A stretch of DNA of 31,656 bases from DAOUAG01 sp034432935 (GCA_034432935.1 DAOUBD010000082.1:1-31656); one strand, 5' to 3'. Counted from the first letter of the stretch, positions 15,386 through 23,467 are shown. Notes: a model not told the origin generated them from the letters alone. Translations and numbers: made by a program.

Positions 15386-16264
15386 TTACCCGCTAGAAGC
15401 TGGGCGCGCCCTCTCTAGGACACCGCGCGCCTTGGCCAGCGCGAAGAGGCGCTCCACCGTCTCTCTAGGGACCGCCACCTGGCCCGGCTCCCGCTGTTGG
15501 GGGCCTCCCAGGCCGTGGTAGTCGCTGCCGCCCATGGGGATGAGACCAAACTTGTTGGCGACGCCCAGGAAGTGCTCGATCTCATCGGGGGTGTAGTCCT
15601 GGTAGTATACCTCGATGCCCACGAGGCCCGCCGGCACGATCTCTTGCAAAAGGGGCTCCAGGCTGCCGGCGGCATCGAGCTCCCGCGGGTGGGCCAGGGT
15701 GGCCAGGCCGCCCACAGAGTGGAGCGAGGCGATAACCTCCTGCGGCGTCAGCTTCTCTCGCTCCACATAGGCCGGTCCCGTGCGGCTCAGGTACAGATCG
15801 AAGGCCTCATTGACAGATGAGACGTGGCCGGCCTCGACCAGCGCCAGGGCGATGTGCGGCCGGCCCACGGCGCCTTCGCCCGCCAGCTCCTGCACGCGCT
15901 GCCAGGCTACGGGCTTCCCCAACTGAACCAGCTTCTCCACCATGCGCCGGGCCCGGTTCAGGCGCGAGTCTTGGAGGCGGGTTAGCTTGCGCTGGAACTG
16001 CGCGTCCTGCCAGTCGATGAAATGGCCGAGGATGTGCACCTCGTTGCCTGGAACATCGGTGCTCATCTCGATGCCAGGTATGAGGGTGAGGTCCGGGTAG
16101 CGGCTGGCGGCCTTGAAGGCTTCGGGCAGTCCATCCACGATATCGTGGTCGGTTAGAGAGAGAACGCGGACGCCGTTGCGGTAGGCCAGGTCAACAAGTT
16201 GGGTTGGCGTGAGCTGGCCGTCAGAGAAGGTGCTGTGGGTGTGGAAGTCGGCGTGGCCAGGCAC
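15386..16264 (-). CDS. PHP-domain phosphoesterase (RNase AM/YciV-like)
   Basis: This 292-residue PHP phosphoesterase carries the full metal set: DFHTHS (residues 6-11), LTDHD (37-41), IPGIEMS (62-68), VGRPHIA near 143, LAHPRE near 195 and GGSDYHG near 250. The family includes YciV/RNase AM, which removes 5' ends of RNA and hydrolyses 3',5'-nucleoside bisphosphates with Mn2+. That role would fit a gene next to RNase Y and YmdB. GTG 16264 follows the ymdB stop with no gap (TGAGTG), so translation is coupled. It could be a nucleotide phosphatase rather than an RNase. Confidence 0.88.
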   Translation of the reverse strand: MPGHADFHTHSTFSDGQLTPTQLVDLAYRNGVRVLSLTDHDIVDGLPEAFKAASRYPDLTLIPGIEMSTDVPGNEVHILGHFIDWQDAQFQRKLTRLQDSRLNRARRMVEKLVQLGKPVAWQRVQELAGEGAVGRPHIALALVEAGHVSSVNEAFDLYLSRTGPAYVEREKLTPQEVIASLHSVGGLATLAHPRELDAAGSLEPLLQEIVPAGLVGIEVYYQDYTPDEIEHFLGVANKFGLIPMGGSDYHGLGGPQQREPGQVAVPRETVERLFALAKARGVLERARPASSG

Positions 16265-17038
16265 TCACGCCACCTCGCGGTCTACGCGCTCGATGGCCTG
16301 GGCGTGCCCGGTGGTCTCATCGATCGTCGCCAGGACAGCGTTGAAGACGCAGGGCCCCCGTTCGACGGGGTTAAAGCGATTGGGGAGCTGGGTGAGGAAA
16401 CGCTGGATTACCGGCTCGATCTCCATGCCCAAAACGGAGTGCAAGGCGCCGACCATGCCCACGTCGGTGACGTAGGCGGTGCCCTTGGGCAGAACGCGGG
16501 CATCGGAGGTGGGGATATGGGTGTGAGTGCCCAGTACGGCGCTGACGCGGCCGTCTAGGTAGTATCCGAGGCTGATCTTCTCGCTGGTGGCCTCAGCGTG
16601 CATGTCCACGACGATGATGCGGCAGTCCGCGAGCTGGTCGAGGATCCGGTCCATGGTCCGGAAAGGGCAGTCCAGATGCATGCCCATGAAGGTGCGTCCC
16701 ATGATGTTGATGACGGCGATGCCGTCCTTCTTGTACAGTCCGTGGCCTGGCGTGCCTTCCGGGTAGTTGATGGGCCTGAGGAGGGCCAGGTTGTCCAATA
16801 TGGGGTAGACATCCCGGTTTTCCCAGATGTGGTTGCCGGAGGTGATGACGTCGATCCCCATGCGAAAGAGCTCGTCGGCGGTGGCGGGGGTAAGGCCCCG
16901 GCCACCGGCGGCGTTCTCGCCGTTAGCGATAACGAAATGCACGTCGTGGTCGCGGCGAATTTGGGCCAAGGCGGAAGCGGCGGCGCGCCGGCCAAGCTTG
17001 CCCACGATGTCGCCGATCATCAAGATGTTGAGCGGCAT
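16265..17038 (-). CDS. ymdB: YmdB-family metallophosphoesterase (TIGR00282)
   Basis: This 257-residue metallophosphoesterase has the motifs of the B. subtilis YmdB group: IGDIVGKLGR (8-17), NGENAAGGRGLT (39-50), SGNHIWENRD (67-76), VDMHAEATSEK and LGTHTHIPTSD. YmdB hydrolyses 2',3'-cyclic nucleotides and affects RNA levels and late adaptive responses. It commonly sits beside rny, as here, 49 nt downstream. ATG 17038 has AGAGGGG a few nt upstream. Its C-terminus ends AIERVDREVA, as expected of a full-length protein. Confidence 0.93.
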   Translation of the reverse strand: MPLNILMIGDIVGKLGRRAAASALAQIRRDHDVHFVIANGENAAGGRGLTPATADELFRMGIDVITSGNHIWENRDVYPILDNLALLRPINYPEGTPGHGLYKKDGIAVINIMGRTFMGMHLDCPFRTMDRILDQLADCRIIVVDMHAEATSEKISLGYYLDGRVSAVLGTHTHIPTSDARVLPKGTAYVTDVGMVGALHSVLGMEIEPVIQRFLTQLPNRFNPVERGPCVFNAVLATIDETTGHAQAIERVDREVA

Positions 17039-17087
17039 GAAAGACCCCTCTAGCTAGCGTCTTGCGGGGAGCGGTCTCAGCCGCACC

Positions 17088-18614
17088 CTACTTGGCGTAT
17101 TCTACAGACCGGCGCTCGCGGATGACAGTGACCTTCACCTGGCCCGGATAGTCCAGGCTCTCCTGGATCCGTTTGCTGATCTCTTTGGCCATGCGCTGGG
17201 CGCCCAGGTCGTCCACTTCCTCCGGTTTCACGATGATGCGGATCTCCCGCCCGGCCTGGATGGCGAAGGACTTATCGACGCCCGGGAAGCTGTTGGCCAC
17301 AGCCTCTAGGGCCTCGAGGCGTTTGAGGTACTGCTCCAGCGACTCGCGCCGGGCGCCGGGGCGGCCGCCGCTGATGGCGTCAGCCACGATGGTGATGAGG
17401 GCCTCGACGGTGGCCGGCTCCACCTCTTCGTGGTGGGCCTCGATGCAGTGGACCACTGCTGGGTGGACTCCGTGGCGGCGGGCGAGCTCCGCCCCCAGGG
17501 CGGCGTGGGTGCCCTCGACGTCGTGGTCGATGGCCTTGCCCAGGTCGTGCAAGAGGCCTCCGCGGCGGGCCACCTCCACGTTGGCCCCCAGTTCGTGGGC
17601 GATCATGGCCGCCAGGTTGGCAGTCTCCACGGCGTGGGTCAATTGGTTCTGGCCGTAGCTATAGCGGTACTTAAGACGGCCAAGGGTGCGCACGATCTCA
17701 GGGTGGAGGCCCGGCACGCCCGCCTCGACACACGCCTGTTCGCCGGCCTCCTTGATAGAGGCCTCCACCTCTTTGCGGGCCTTCTCCACCATCTCTTCGA
17801 TCCGGGCGGGGTGGATGCGGCCGTCGGTCAGCAGTTTGGTCAGGGCGATGCGGGCGATCTCGCGGCGCACCGGGTCGAAGGCGGAGAGGGTGACGGCATC
17901 CGGGGTGTCATCGATGATGACGTCGACGCCTGTAAGGTGTTCCAAGGCGCGGATGTTCCGCCCCTCGCGGCCGATGATTCGGCCCTTCATGTCCTCGGAG
18001 GGCAAGGGCACGACCGAAACGGTGGATTCGGAGACCACGTCGGTGGTGAGGCGCTGCATGGTAGTGGCGATGATCTTGCGCGCCTTCTCGTCGGCCTGCT
18101 CCTTGATCTCCTGCTCGATCTCCCGCAGGCGCCGGTTGGCCTCGTCCCGGATCTCGCGCTCCACCTGGGCCAGCAGCATCTCTCGCGCCTCTGCGGTAGT
18201 GAGGTTGGAGAGACGCTCCAGTTCTGCCCTGCGCTCCTCTTCCAGGGCAGCTAGCTTCTTGCGGGCCTCGTCCAGATCCCGCTCTTTGTTCTGTAGGTTA
18301 CGTTGACGCTGCTCGAGGGACTCTAGCTTACGGTCGAGGTTCTCTTCCTTTTGGACAACCCGCCGTTCAGCTCGTTGGACCTCAGCACGGCGCTCCCGCA
18401 GTTCGGCCTCAGCCTCTTTGCGGACGCGTAGAGCTTCCTCCTTAGCCTCGAGAAGAATTTCCTTCTGGCGCCTGTCAGCCTCGTTAAGGATGCGGGCTGC
18501 GCTTCGTTCAGCGGACTCGATCCGGTTCTGTCTGATCCTTTGTTGAACGATAGTGCCGCCGATAACACCGATGACAACGCCGACAAGGCCCAGAATAAGG
18601 GCAAGAGCCGGCAT
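17088..18614 (-). CDS. rny: ribonuclease Y
   Basis: RNase Y is the membrane-anchored endoribonuclease that starts mRNA decay in many bacteria lacking RNase E. This 508-residue copy is full length. It has one N-terminal transmembrane helix (about 4-22), a long charged coiled coil (about 30-180), a KH domain with IGREGRNIRALE (214-225), and an HD domain with THAVETANLAAMIA and GGLLHDLGKAIDHD carrying His356-Asp357, then EAHHEE. ATG 18614 has AGGAAGTGAGG upstream. A promoter candidate lies at 18693-18722, so it can be expressed separately from recA-recX. It probably heads the unit rny-ymdB-PHP-zinc protein. Confidence 0.96.
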   Translation of the reverse strand: MPALALILGLVGVVIGVIGGTIVQQRIRQNRIESAERSAARILNEADRRQKEILLEAKEEALRVRKEAEAELRERRAEVQRAERRVVQKEENLDRKLESLEQRQRNLQNKERDLDEARKKLAALEEERRAELERLSNLTTAEAREMLLAQVEREIRDEANRRLREIEQEIKEQADEKARKIIATTMQRLTTDVVSESTVSVVPLPSEDMKGRIIGREGRNIRALEHLTGVDVIIDDTPDAVTLSAFDPVRREIARIALTKLLTDGRIHPARIEEMVEKARKEVEASIKEAGEQACVEAGVPGLHPEIVRTLGRLKYRYSYGQNQLTHAVETANLAAMIAHELGANVEVARRGGLLHDLGKAIDHDVEGTHAALGAELARRHGVHPAVVHCIEAHHEEVEPATVEALITIVADAISGGRPGARRESLEQYLKRLEALEAVANSFPGVDKSFAIQAGREIRIIVKPEEVDDLGAQRMAKEISKRIQESLDYPGQVKVTVIRERRSVEYAK

Positions 18615-18692
18615 TTCGCCTCACTTCCTGTCGGTAGAAAAGAGATAAGAAGCATTCGAAATCGCACGTGATGGCGCAAAAGGACTACTTTA

Positions 18693-18722
18693 ATCCTACC
18701 GTCCGTACGGCTAGGCTGTCAA
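18693..18722 (-). promoter_or_regulatory. candidate promoter of rny
   Basis: On the minus strand, a perfect -35 TTGACA (18717-18722), an 18-nt spacer and -10 TAGGAT (18693-18698). The spacer holds the 8-bp palindrome CCGTACGG (18703-18710). The leader to ATG 18614 would be about 70 nt. Confidence 0.5.
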
Positions 18723-18775
18723 GGAACGGGGAAGGGATGACGGCCCAGGTCCCCTAACAGTTGTCCCAGCCGTCA

Positions 18776-19414
18776 CTAGTCATCCGTCGTCGGCGGAGCG
18801 CCGGTGGCCTCGGTCCAAGCCTCTTGGGTCACCCGGAGGGCCAGCTCGTAATCGAAGCCGCGGCGCGCCAGGAAGGCGGCGAGCCGCCGGCGGAACTCCG
18901 GCCACGGCTGCGAGGCCAGGACGCGCGCCCGGGGCGCGGCTGCCCGCCGGGCGGCCTCCTCCTCGTCGACTGGGGCGGCCGCGCGGCGAGCCAGGGCTGG
19001 GTCGACCTGCCTGGCGGCGAGCTCGGAGACAAGGAGACGGCGGCTCCGCGGGCTCCAGCGCTGGCGGCTTTCCACGAAGGCGCGGCTGAACTCGGCATCG
19101 TCCAGCAGGCGCATGCGGCGCAGGCGGGCGATGGCGTGTTGGACGGCCTGGGCATCGAGGCCACGGCGGAGGAGGCGCCGGCGCAGCTCCTCCTCACTGC
19201 GCGCCTGGTAAGACAGCAGACGCAGGGCGGCAGCCATGGCCTGGTGCTGGGCCTCGGTCTGGAGGATCTCTTCCAGTAGGCGGGGCGATACTTCGAGCCC
19301 AGGGCAGAGGCCGAACTGGCTGCACACCTCTCGGCTGATGGTGGCTCTTGGCTCGCCATCGATATAGAGCTCGAGGCGTCGGCCGCGGACGGGGTTGAGG
19401 CCCGTTATGCGCAT
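18776..19414 (-). CDS. recX: RecX regulatory protein
   Basis: RecX binds RecA filaments and limits their growth. This 212-residue copy shows the family pattern of three-helix repeats: LRLLSYQARSEEELRRRLLRR-like block near residues 62-82, then AIARLRRMRLLDDAEFSRAFVESR near 93-116 and a last repeat with EFRRRLAAFLARRGFDYE near 176-193. The N-terminal extension (MRITGLNPVRGRRLELYID) is a small beta domain seen in longer RecX proteins. It follows recA by 18 nt and is co-transcribed with it. The far C-terminus (ATGAPPTTDD) is disordered. Confidence 0.92.
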   Translation of the reverse strand: MRITGLNPVRGRRLELYIDGEPRATISREVCSQFGLCPGLEVSPRLLEEILQTEAQHQAMAAALRLLSYQARSEEELRRRLLRRGLDAQAVQHAIARLRRMRLLDDAEFSRAFVESRQRWSPRSRRLLVSELAARQVDPALARRAAAPVDEEEAARRAAAPRARVLASQPWPEFRRRLAAFLARRGFDYELALRVTQEAWTEATGAPPTTDD

Positions 19415-19432
19415 GGCAGACGGGGAGTCAGC

Positions 19433-20503
19433 CTATTCGGCCCCCTCTTCGCCGGCGTAGGCGGCCACTGGCTGGCGGGCCTCGCCCTGGGCGCGGATGG
19501 CGGCCTCCAACTCTGCCGCCAGGTCCGGGTGCTCCCGCAGGTACTCCTTCGCCTGCTCCCTGCCCTGGCCTAGCTTTAGGTCTCCGTAGGAATAGAAGGC
19601 GCCCTGCTTCTTCAGGAGCCCCGCCTCCGTGGCCAGATCGACGATATCGCCCTCCAGGCTGATGCCGATGCGGGGGCCGCTGAAGATGATATCGAACTCG
19701 GCCACCCGGAAGGGCGGGGCGATCTTGTTTTTGACGATCTTGGCCCGCACGCGGCTGCCGATAACGGAGCTACCTTGCTTGAGACTCTCGGCACGGCGCA
19801 GCTCGATGCGGACCGAGCTGTAGAACTTGAGGGCGCGCCCGCCGGGCGTCGTCTCGGGGTTGCCAAAGACGATGCCCACCTTCTCCCGGAGCTGGTTGAT
19901 GAAGATGACGGCGGTGCGGGACCGGGCGATGGCCGCGGTCAGCTTGCGCAGGGCCTGAGACATGAGTCGGGCCTGGAGGCCAGGAAGGGAGTCCCCCATC
20001 TCGCCCTCGATCTCGGCCCGGGGCACCAAGGCGGCCACCGAGTCCACTATGATGACGTCGACGGCGTTGGAGCGCACCAGCGCCTCGCAGATCTCGAGGG
20101 CCTGCTCTCCGGTGTCGGGCTGGGAGATCAGCAGGTCCTGGACGTTGATGCCGACGGCGGCGGCAAAGGTGGGATCCAGGGCGTGCTCCACGTCTATGTA
20201 CGCGGCCAGGCCACCCCGTTTCTGGGCCTGGGCGATGATATGCATGGCCACGGTGGACTTCCCCGCCATCTCTGGGCCGAAGATCTCGGTGATCCTGCCC
20301 CGGGGGATGCCGCCGGCGCCCAGGGCCATATCGAGGGCCAGGGACCCCGTGGGGATCGTCTCCACCGCCATGCGCGTCGACGCTTCGCCCAAGCGCATGA
20401 TGGAGCCCCGCCCGAACTGCTTCTCGATCTGGCCGATGGCCAGCTCAAGGGCCCGCAGGCGCTCGTCCCCGGCGTTATTGACAGAGCCGCTACTGTTGCT
20501 CAT
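19433..20503 (-). CDS. recA: RecA recombinase
   Basis: RecA forms filaments on single-stranded DNA for strand exchange and SOS induction. From ATG 20503 the protein has 356 residues, with an AGGAG 6 nt upstream; an in-frame start at 20551 would add 16 unrelated residues. Core motifs are present: Walker A at 76-84, AYIDVEHALDP, VIIVDSVAALVPRAEIEGE (Walker B and loop 1), FINQLREKVGI, and NPETTPGGRALKFYSSVRIE (loop 2 region). The Walker A reads GPEMAGKST instead of the near-universal GPESSGKTT; it still satisfies GxxxxGK[ST]. The C-terminal domain ends with an acidic tail. recX follows. Confidence 0.97.
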   Translation of the reverse strand: MSNSSGSVNNAGDERLRALELAIGQIEKQFGRGSIMRLGEASTRMAVETIPTGSLALDMALGAGGIPRGRITEIFGPEMAGKSTVAMHIIAQAQKRGGLAAYIDVEHALDPTFAAAVGINVQDLLISQPDTGEQALEICEALVRSNAVDVIIVDSVAALVPRAEIEGEMGDSLPGLQARLMSQALRKLTAAIARSRTAVIFINQLREKVGIVFGNPETTPGGRALKFYSSVRIELRRAESLKQGSSVIGSRVRAKIVKNKIAPPFRVAEFDIIFSGPRIGISLEGDIVDLATEAGLLKKQGAFYSYGDLKLGQGREQAKEYLREHPDLAAELEAAIRAQGEARQPVAAYAGEEGAE

Positions 20504-20541
20504 GGCTTGCTCCTGTCTCGCTGTCTGTCGAAGCCGAGGGC

Positions 20542-20570
20542 ATGATAACACCGTTGACCCATGCCCACAA
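20542..20570 (-). promoter_or_regulatory. candidate recA promoter
   Basis: On the minus strand, -35 TTGTGG (20565-20570), 17-nt spacer, -10 TATCAT (20542-20547), about 39 nt upstream of ATG 20503. I did not find a convincing LexA box overlapping it. Confidence 0.4.
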
Positions 20571-20617
20571 TGAGGAAACGGCGCAAATTGAGAACAAATA
20601 TGCTAGCAGGCGCGAAG

Positions 20618-20872
20618 CTATCCCAGGGCCCTGGCCGCGGCTTGCGCCACCAGGATCAGCAGGAAGCTCGCCACCATCGGCGACAGGTCGATCATGCCGA
20701 TGCGGGGCATCAGTTGGCGGATGGGCGCCAGAATGGGTTCGGTGATGTCGTGAACAACTATGTAGAGGGGGTTGCCGGGATCGAAGGCGATCCAGGAGAA
20801 GATGACGCGGACAAAGATTGCCACCAGCAGGACGTAGGCCAGGATCTGTACGAAGAGGGCGAGGGCTTGAAT
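20618..20872 (-). CDS. yggT: YggT-family membrane protein, AUU start
   Basis: An 84-residue YggT-family protein with two hydrophobic segments: about residues 2-24, then RVIFSWI and the loop ITEPILAPIRQLMPRIGMIDLSPM, then about 61-80. YggT proteins are linked with cell-division proteins and osmotic stress in some bacteria. No ATG, GTG or TTG precedes the first membrane segment: the frame is closed by the proC stop 3 nt upstream. A GTG at 20824 would cut off 16 residues that belong to the conserved first helix. The ATT at 20870-20872 has GGGAGG (20879-20884) at an ideal 6-nt distance, so I infer an AUU start. It is the last gene of yggS-proC-yggT, just ahead of recA. Confidence 0.8.
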   Translation of the reverse strand: MQALALFVQILAYVLLVAIFVRVIFSWIAFDPGNPLYIVVHDITEPILAPIRQLMPRIGMIDLSPMVASFLLILVAQAAARALG

Positions 20873-20875
20873 CGG

Positions 20876-21676
20876 TTAGCCTCCCAGCCGCTTGGCTTTC
20901 TCGTAGGCTGCGGTCACGGCCTCGACGAAGGCGGCCCTCAGGCCGGCTTCTTCGAGGGCCCAGAGCCCTTCCGTGGTGGTGCCGCCAGGAGACGTGACCT
21001 GGTTCCTCAGCTCCGCCGGGTGTTTCCCGGTGACCTGGGCGTACCGCGCGGAGCCCAGGATCGTCTGGATCACCATTCCTTCGGCCATGTCCCGGCGCAG
21101 ACCTATATGCACGGCCGCGTCTATGAGCGCCTCCATGACCAGGAAGACGTAGGCGGGTCCGCTGGAGCTAACGGCCGTGGCCATGTCCACATATTTCTCG
21201 TCGGCAACGTAGATCTCTTGCCCAAGCACGCCCAAGACGCTCCGGAGGTCCTCTCGCGCCGCCTGGGGCACGCTTTGGGTGGCAGTCCAGATGGTGACGC
21301 CCTCGCCGATACGGGCCGGTGTGTTAGGTATGGCCCGGACTACGGCTTCATGCCGGAGCGCATCCTGGATGGTGGCTACCGGGACGCCGGCCATGATGGA
21401 CATCACGGTTTGGGCAGGCTTCAGGTATCCCGCCACCTCCTGGGCCGCGGCGGCGAACTCCTGTGGCTTCACCGCCAGGACGACGATGCTGGCGTCGGCG
21501 ATGGCTTCGGGCGCCTTCTCGGTGACGCCTACTCCATACGCCTGCGCCAGGTGCTCCCTCCGGGCCGGGGCGATATCGCATACGGCGATGTCATGGGATC
21601 CCGCCAGGCCCTTGTTCAGGACGCCGGCGATGATCGCCTCGCCCATGACGCCTCCGCCGATGAAACCCAGTTTCAT
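20876..21676 (-). CDS. proC: pyrroline-5-carboxylate reductase
   Basis: ProC reduces 1-pyrroline-5-carboxylate to proline with NAD(P)H, the last step of proline synthesis. This 266-residue copy is full length. It has the Rossmann motif GFIGGGVMGEAI (residues 4-15), SIVVLAVKPQEF, VMSIMAGVPVATIQ, VRAIPNTPARIGEGVT, SSSGPAYVFLVMEALIDAAV and the C-terminal signature VTSPGGTTTEGLWALEEAG. The ATG overlaps the yggS stop by 4 nt (ATGA), so the genes are coupled. Confidence 0.96.
   Translation of the reverse strand: MKLGFIGGGVMGEAIIAGVLNKGLAGSHDIAVCDIAPARREHLAQAYGVGVTEKAPEAIADASIVVLAVKPQEFAAAAQEVAGYLKPAQTVMSIMAGVPVATIQDALRHEAVVRAIPNTPARIGEGVTIWTATQSVPQAAREDLRSVLGVLGQEIYVADEKYVDMATAVSSSGPAYVFLVMEALIDAAVHIGLRRDMAEGMVIQTILGSARYAQVTGKHPAELRNQVTSPGGTTTEGLWALEEAGLRAAFVEAVTAAYEKAKRLGG
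20879..20884 (-). promoter_or_regulatory. Shine-Dalgarno that decides the AUU start of yggT
   Basis: GGGAGG on the minus strand lies inside the last codons of proC (Leu-Gly-Gly-stop) and 6 nt before the ATT at 20872. No comparable site precedes the internal GTG at 20824. Confidence 0.55.
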
Positions 21677-22347
21677 GCCGGCCTATCCCCGAAGATGGCG
21701 CGGCCGATGCGCACGTGGGTCGCCCCTTCTTCGATGGCTACCTCGAAGTCATCGGTCATGCCCATGGAGAGCTGGGACAGGCCGAGCGCCTGGGCCTCCT
21801 GGCGGAGACGGCGGAAGATAGGGCGAACCTCTTCCGGGTCTCGGGCGATGGGCGCCACCGTCATGAGCCCGCGGATGTCCAGGTTGGGCATGCGGGCTGC
21901 GGCCTCGTACGCAGCCGGCAGCTCCTCGAGCTTGAAGCCGTGCTTCGTCGGCTCGGCGGCGACGTTGACCTCCAGGAAAACAGGCACCGGCCGCGGCGCC
22001 CGTCTGGATACGGCTTCGGCGACACGTAGGGAATCCACGGAGTGGATTATATCAAAGAGCTCCAGGGCGGACTTGACCTTGTTGGTCTGGAGGTGACCTA
22101 CCATGTGCCATGTGACTCCCGCGGGCAATCCTGAGAGATGGGGGCGTTTGGCAGCCGCCTCTTGGACGCGGTTCTCGGCGAAGTTGGCGATGCCGGCCGC
22201 AGCCGCCTCCAACACCGCTTCCGGGGGAAAACCTTTGCATACGGCCACCAGGGTCACCTCCGACGGGGAGCGGCCAGCCCGGCGGCAGGCAGCCCCGATG
22301 CGAGAGAGTACCGAAGCGATGCGTTGGGGGATGGATTCGCCCCTCAT
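21673..22347 (-). CDS. yggS: YggS-family PLP homeostasis protein
   Basis: This 224-residue PLP-binding TIM-barrel protein belongs to the YggS/PLPBP family, which buffers pyridoxal phosphate and has no known catalytic turnover. Motifs: VTLVAVCKGFPPEAV with the PLP-binding Lys38, GENRVQE-like FAENRVQEA, WHMVGHLQTNKVK, VNVAAEPTKHGF, LSMGMTDDFEVAIEEGATHVRIG and AIFG. I start it at ATG 22347 (MRGESIPQRI); the frame runs open far upstream, but that extension is unlike the family. No Shine-Dalgarno precedes the ATG, while TATACT lies 8 nt upstream, so the mRNA may be leaderless. It heads the yggS-proC-yggT operon. Confidence 0.93.
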   Translation of the reverse strand: MRGESIPQRIASVLSRIGAACRRAGRSPSEVTLVAVCKGFPPEAVLEAAAAGIANFAENRVQEAAAKRPHLSGLPAGVTWHMVGHLQTNKVKSALELFDIIHSVDSLRVAEAVSRRAPRPVPVFLEVNVAAEPTKHGFKLEELPAAYEAAARMPNLDIRGLMTVAPIARDPEEVRPIFRRLRQEAQALGLSQLSMGMTDDFEVAIEEGATHVRIGRAIFGDRPA

Positions 22348-22355
22348 CCCGCGCC

Positions 22356-22361
22356 AGTATA
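22356..22361 (-). promoter_or_regulatory. -10 box close to the yggS start (leaderless transcript candidate)
   Basis: TATACT on the minus strand ends 8 nt before ATG 22347, so transcription would begin at or next to the start codon. No convincing -35 box is visible. Confidence 0.4.
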
Positions 22362-22373
22362 TCCCGCCCCGGC

Positions 22374-22382
22374 TGATATAAT
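22374..22382 (+). promoter_or_regulatory. extended -10 promoter of the gene at 22402
   Basis: TGATATAAT is an extended -10 (TGn followed by a perfect TATAAT at 22377-22382), 19 nt before ATG 22402. It is back to back with the yggS -10 box. Confidence 0.5.
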
Positions 22383-22401
22383 CTTGCATCCAGAGGGGCC
22401 G

Positions 22402-22725
22402 ATGATCGTTTCTGTACTCACTCGCAAGACAAGAGTTAGCGACCGGGGCCAGTGGGAGTCCAAGCTGGGCTCTGTCTTCCCGCGGATCAAGGAGCTCCTG
22501 GAAAGCCAGCCTGGGTTCGCTGGAGTGCAGTATTTGTGGGGCATCGATGGGGACGGCGAGATGGCCCAGATCACGTCCTGGGCGACGCTGGAGGACTGCC
22601 GCCGGTACGTACGCATGGGCGCCGCCGCCACCGTGGCCACCATAGAGGACGCTGCCCTGCCTACGGCGCCGCATCCCGATGGCGCCTGGGTGCGCCGCAC
22701 CTACGAGGTGGCCTCCTGGCCATGA
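22402..22725 (+). CDS. ABM/ferredoxin-like fold protein, unknown function
   Basis: This 107-residue protein has the beta-alpha-beta layout of dimeric alpha-beta barrel proteins (antibiotic biosynthesis monooxygenase-like): MIVSVLTRK, a helix with WESKLGSVFPRIKELLESQ, PGFAGVQYLWGIDG, then MAQITSWATLEDCRRYVR. The conserved residues do not point to one substrate. ATG 22402 has AGAGGGG 3 nt upstream and an extended -10 promoter behind it; the same frame is open further upstream but runs antisense to yggS. It is followed 24 nt later by the next gene and may form a pair with it. Confidence 0.65.
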   Translation: MIVSVLTRKTRVSDRGQWESKLGSVFPRIKELLESQPGFAGVQYLWGIDGDGEMAQITSWATLEDCRRYVRMGAAATVATIEDAALPTAPHPDGAWVRRTYEVASWP

Positions 22726-22749
22726 CCCCGGCTGCTGGGCGAGGCGCGT

Positions 22750-23460
22750 GTGGTGCCTTCCGAACCTGACGGGCTCCTTTGCAACGGGTGGGCCTGGGAC
22801 CCAGTCCTGCGGGAGCTGAGGCATTACCCTCGCAAGGGCAAGGGCTGGGGCGGCGAGCCCGACGGCGTCGAGCGCTTGGCGCTTGCCCGCTCCGTCACCT
22901 GGCACCGCTGGGCCCAGGCGCCTATGGCCAGCGCTACCGGCCGGGCGATGCCTGGCGTGCTCTCGCGCATCGTGGTGGAGTACGAGGGTGGCGCTAACCT
23001 GACGCTGAACGAGAACGACCGGGAGTGCGCTGGCAAGCTAGCGAAGGCCATCGCCGAAGCCTACGGCCTGGAGGTGCAGGTGGCAGGCGCGCCCGATGGC
23101 CGGCGTCCAGGGAACCTTCCCAAGCCTGACGCGCTGGGCCGCTTGCTGAGCCGCCGGCAAGGCGTGGATGTGGCGCTGGACCCTGTTGCTGGTGAGATCA
23201 CCGTGCGAAGGCGGAGGCTCTTCTTCCTCCGGTCGCGCCGGCGGCATTCTATATCTGAGGTACGGCGCCTGGAGCTGAGCTACGAGGTGCGCGGGCCATG
23301 GGAGACCTTTACGGTGTGGGCCATCGTGGGCATCGGGGACGAACGCCTGCCTCTGGCGTCGTACACGGGCTATGAGGGCTGGGCGGACCCGGAGGAGTGG
23401 CGGGTTTTCACCCAGGACCTGGCGCGCTCGCTGGGCGTCGAGGCCAGGATCTTGGGCTGA
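22750..23460 (+). CDS. hypothetical protein
   Basis: I do not recognise a family in this 236-residue protein. It lacks a signal peptide and transmembrane helices. Segments such as LSRIVVEYEGGANLTLNEND, then AGKLAKAIAEAYGLEV and later VDVALDPVAGEITVRRRRLF suggest two alternating beta/alpha units with a basic linker (RSRRRHSISEVRRLEL). WETFTVWAIVGIGDERLPL near residue 185 looks like a beta hairpin. The GTG start at 22750 has GGCGAGG a few nt upstream. Codon use matches its neighbours, so a real gene is likely. It converges with the quinol monooxygenase-like gene 7 nt away. Confidence 0.6.
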   Translation: MVPSEPDGLLCNGWAWDPVLRELRHYPRKGKGWGGEPDGVERLALARSVTWHRWAQAPMASATGRAMPGVLSRIVVEYEGGANLTLNENDRECAGKLAKAIAEAYGLEVQVAGAPDGRRPGNLPKPDALGRLLSRRQGVDVALDPVAGEITVRRRRLFFLRSRRRHSISEVRRLELSYEVRGPWETFTVWAIVGIGDERLPLASYTGYEGWADPEEWRVFTQDLARSLGVEARILG

Positions 23461-23467
23461 GCTGGGG

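Noticed and set aside
18738..18775. Inverted repeat TGACGGC/GCCGTCA after recX
   Set aside because: 24-nt loop and no T tract; it may be chance.
20589..20605. LexA-like site upstream of recA (AGAACAAATATGCT)
   Set aside because: Only one half (GAAC) fits GAAC-N4-GTTC; the other half does not.
21673..22905. 410-residue minus-strand frame containing yggS
   Set aside because: The extra 186 N-terminal residues run antisense to the genes at 22402 and 22750 and are unlike YggS proteins.
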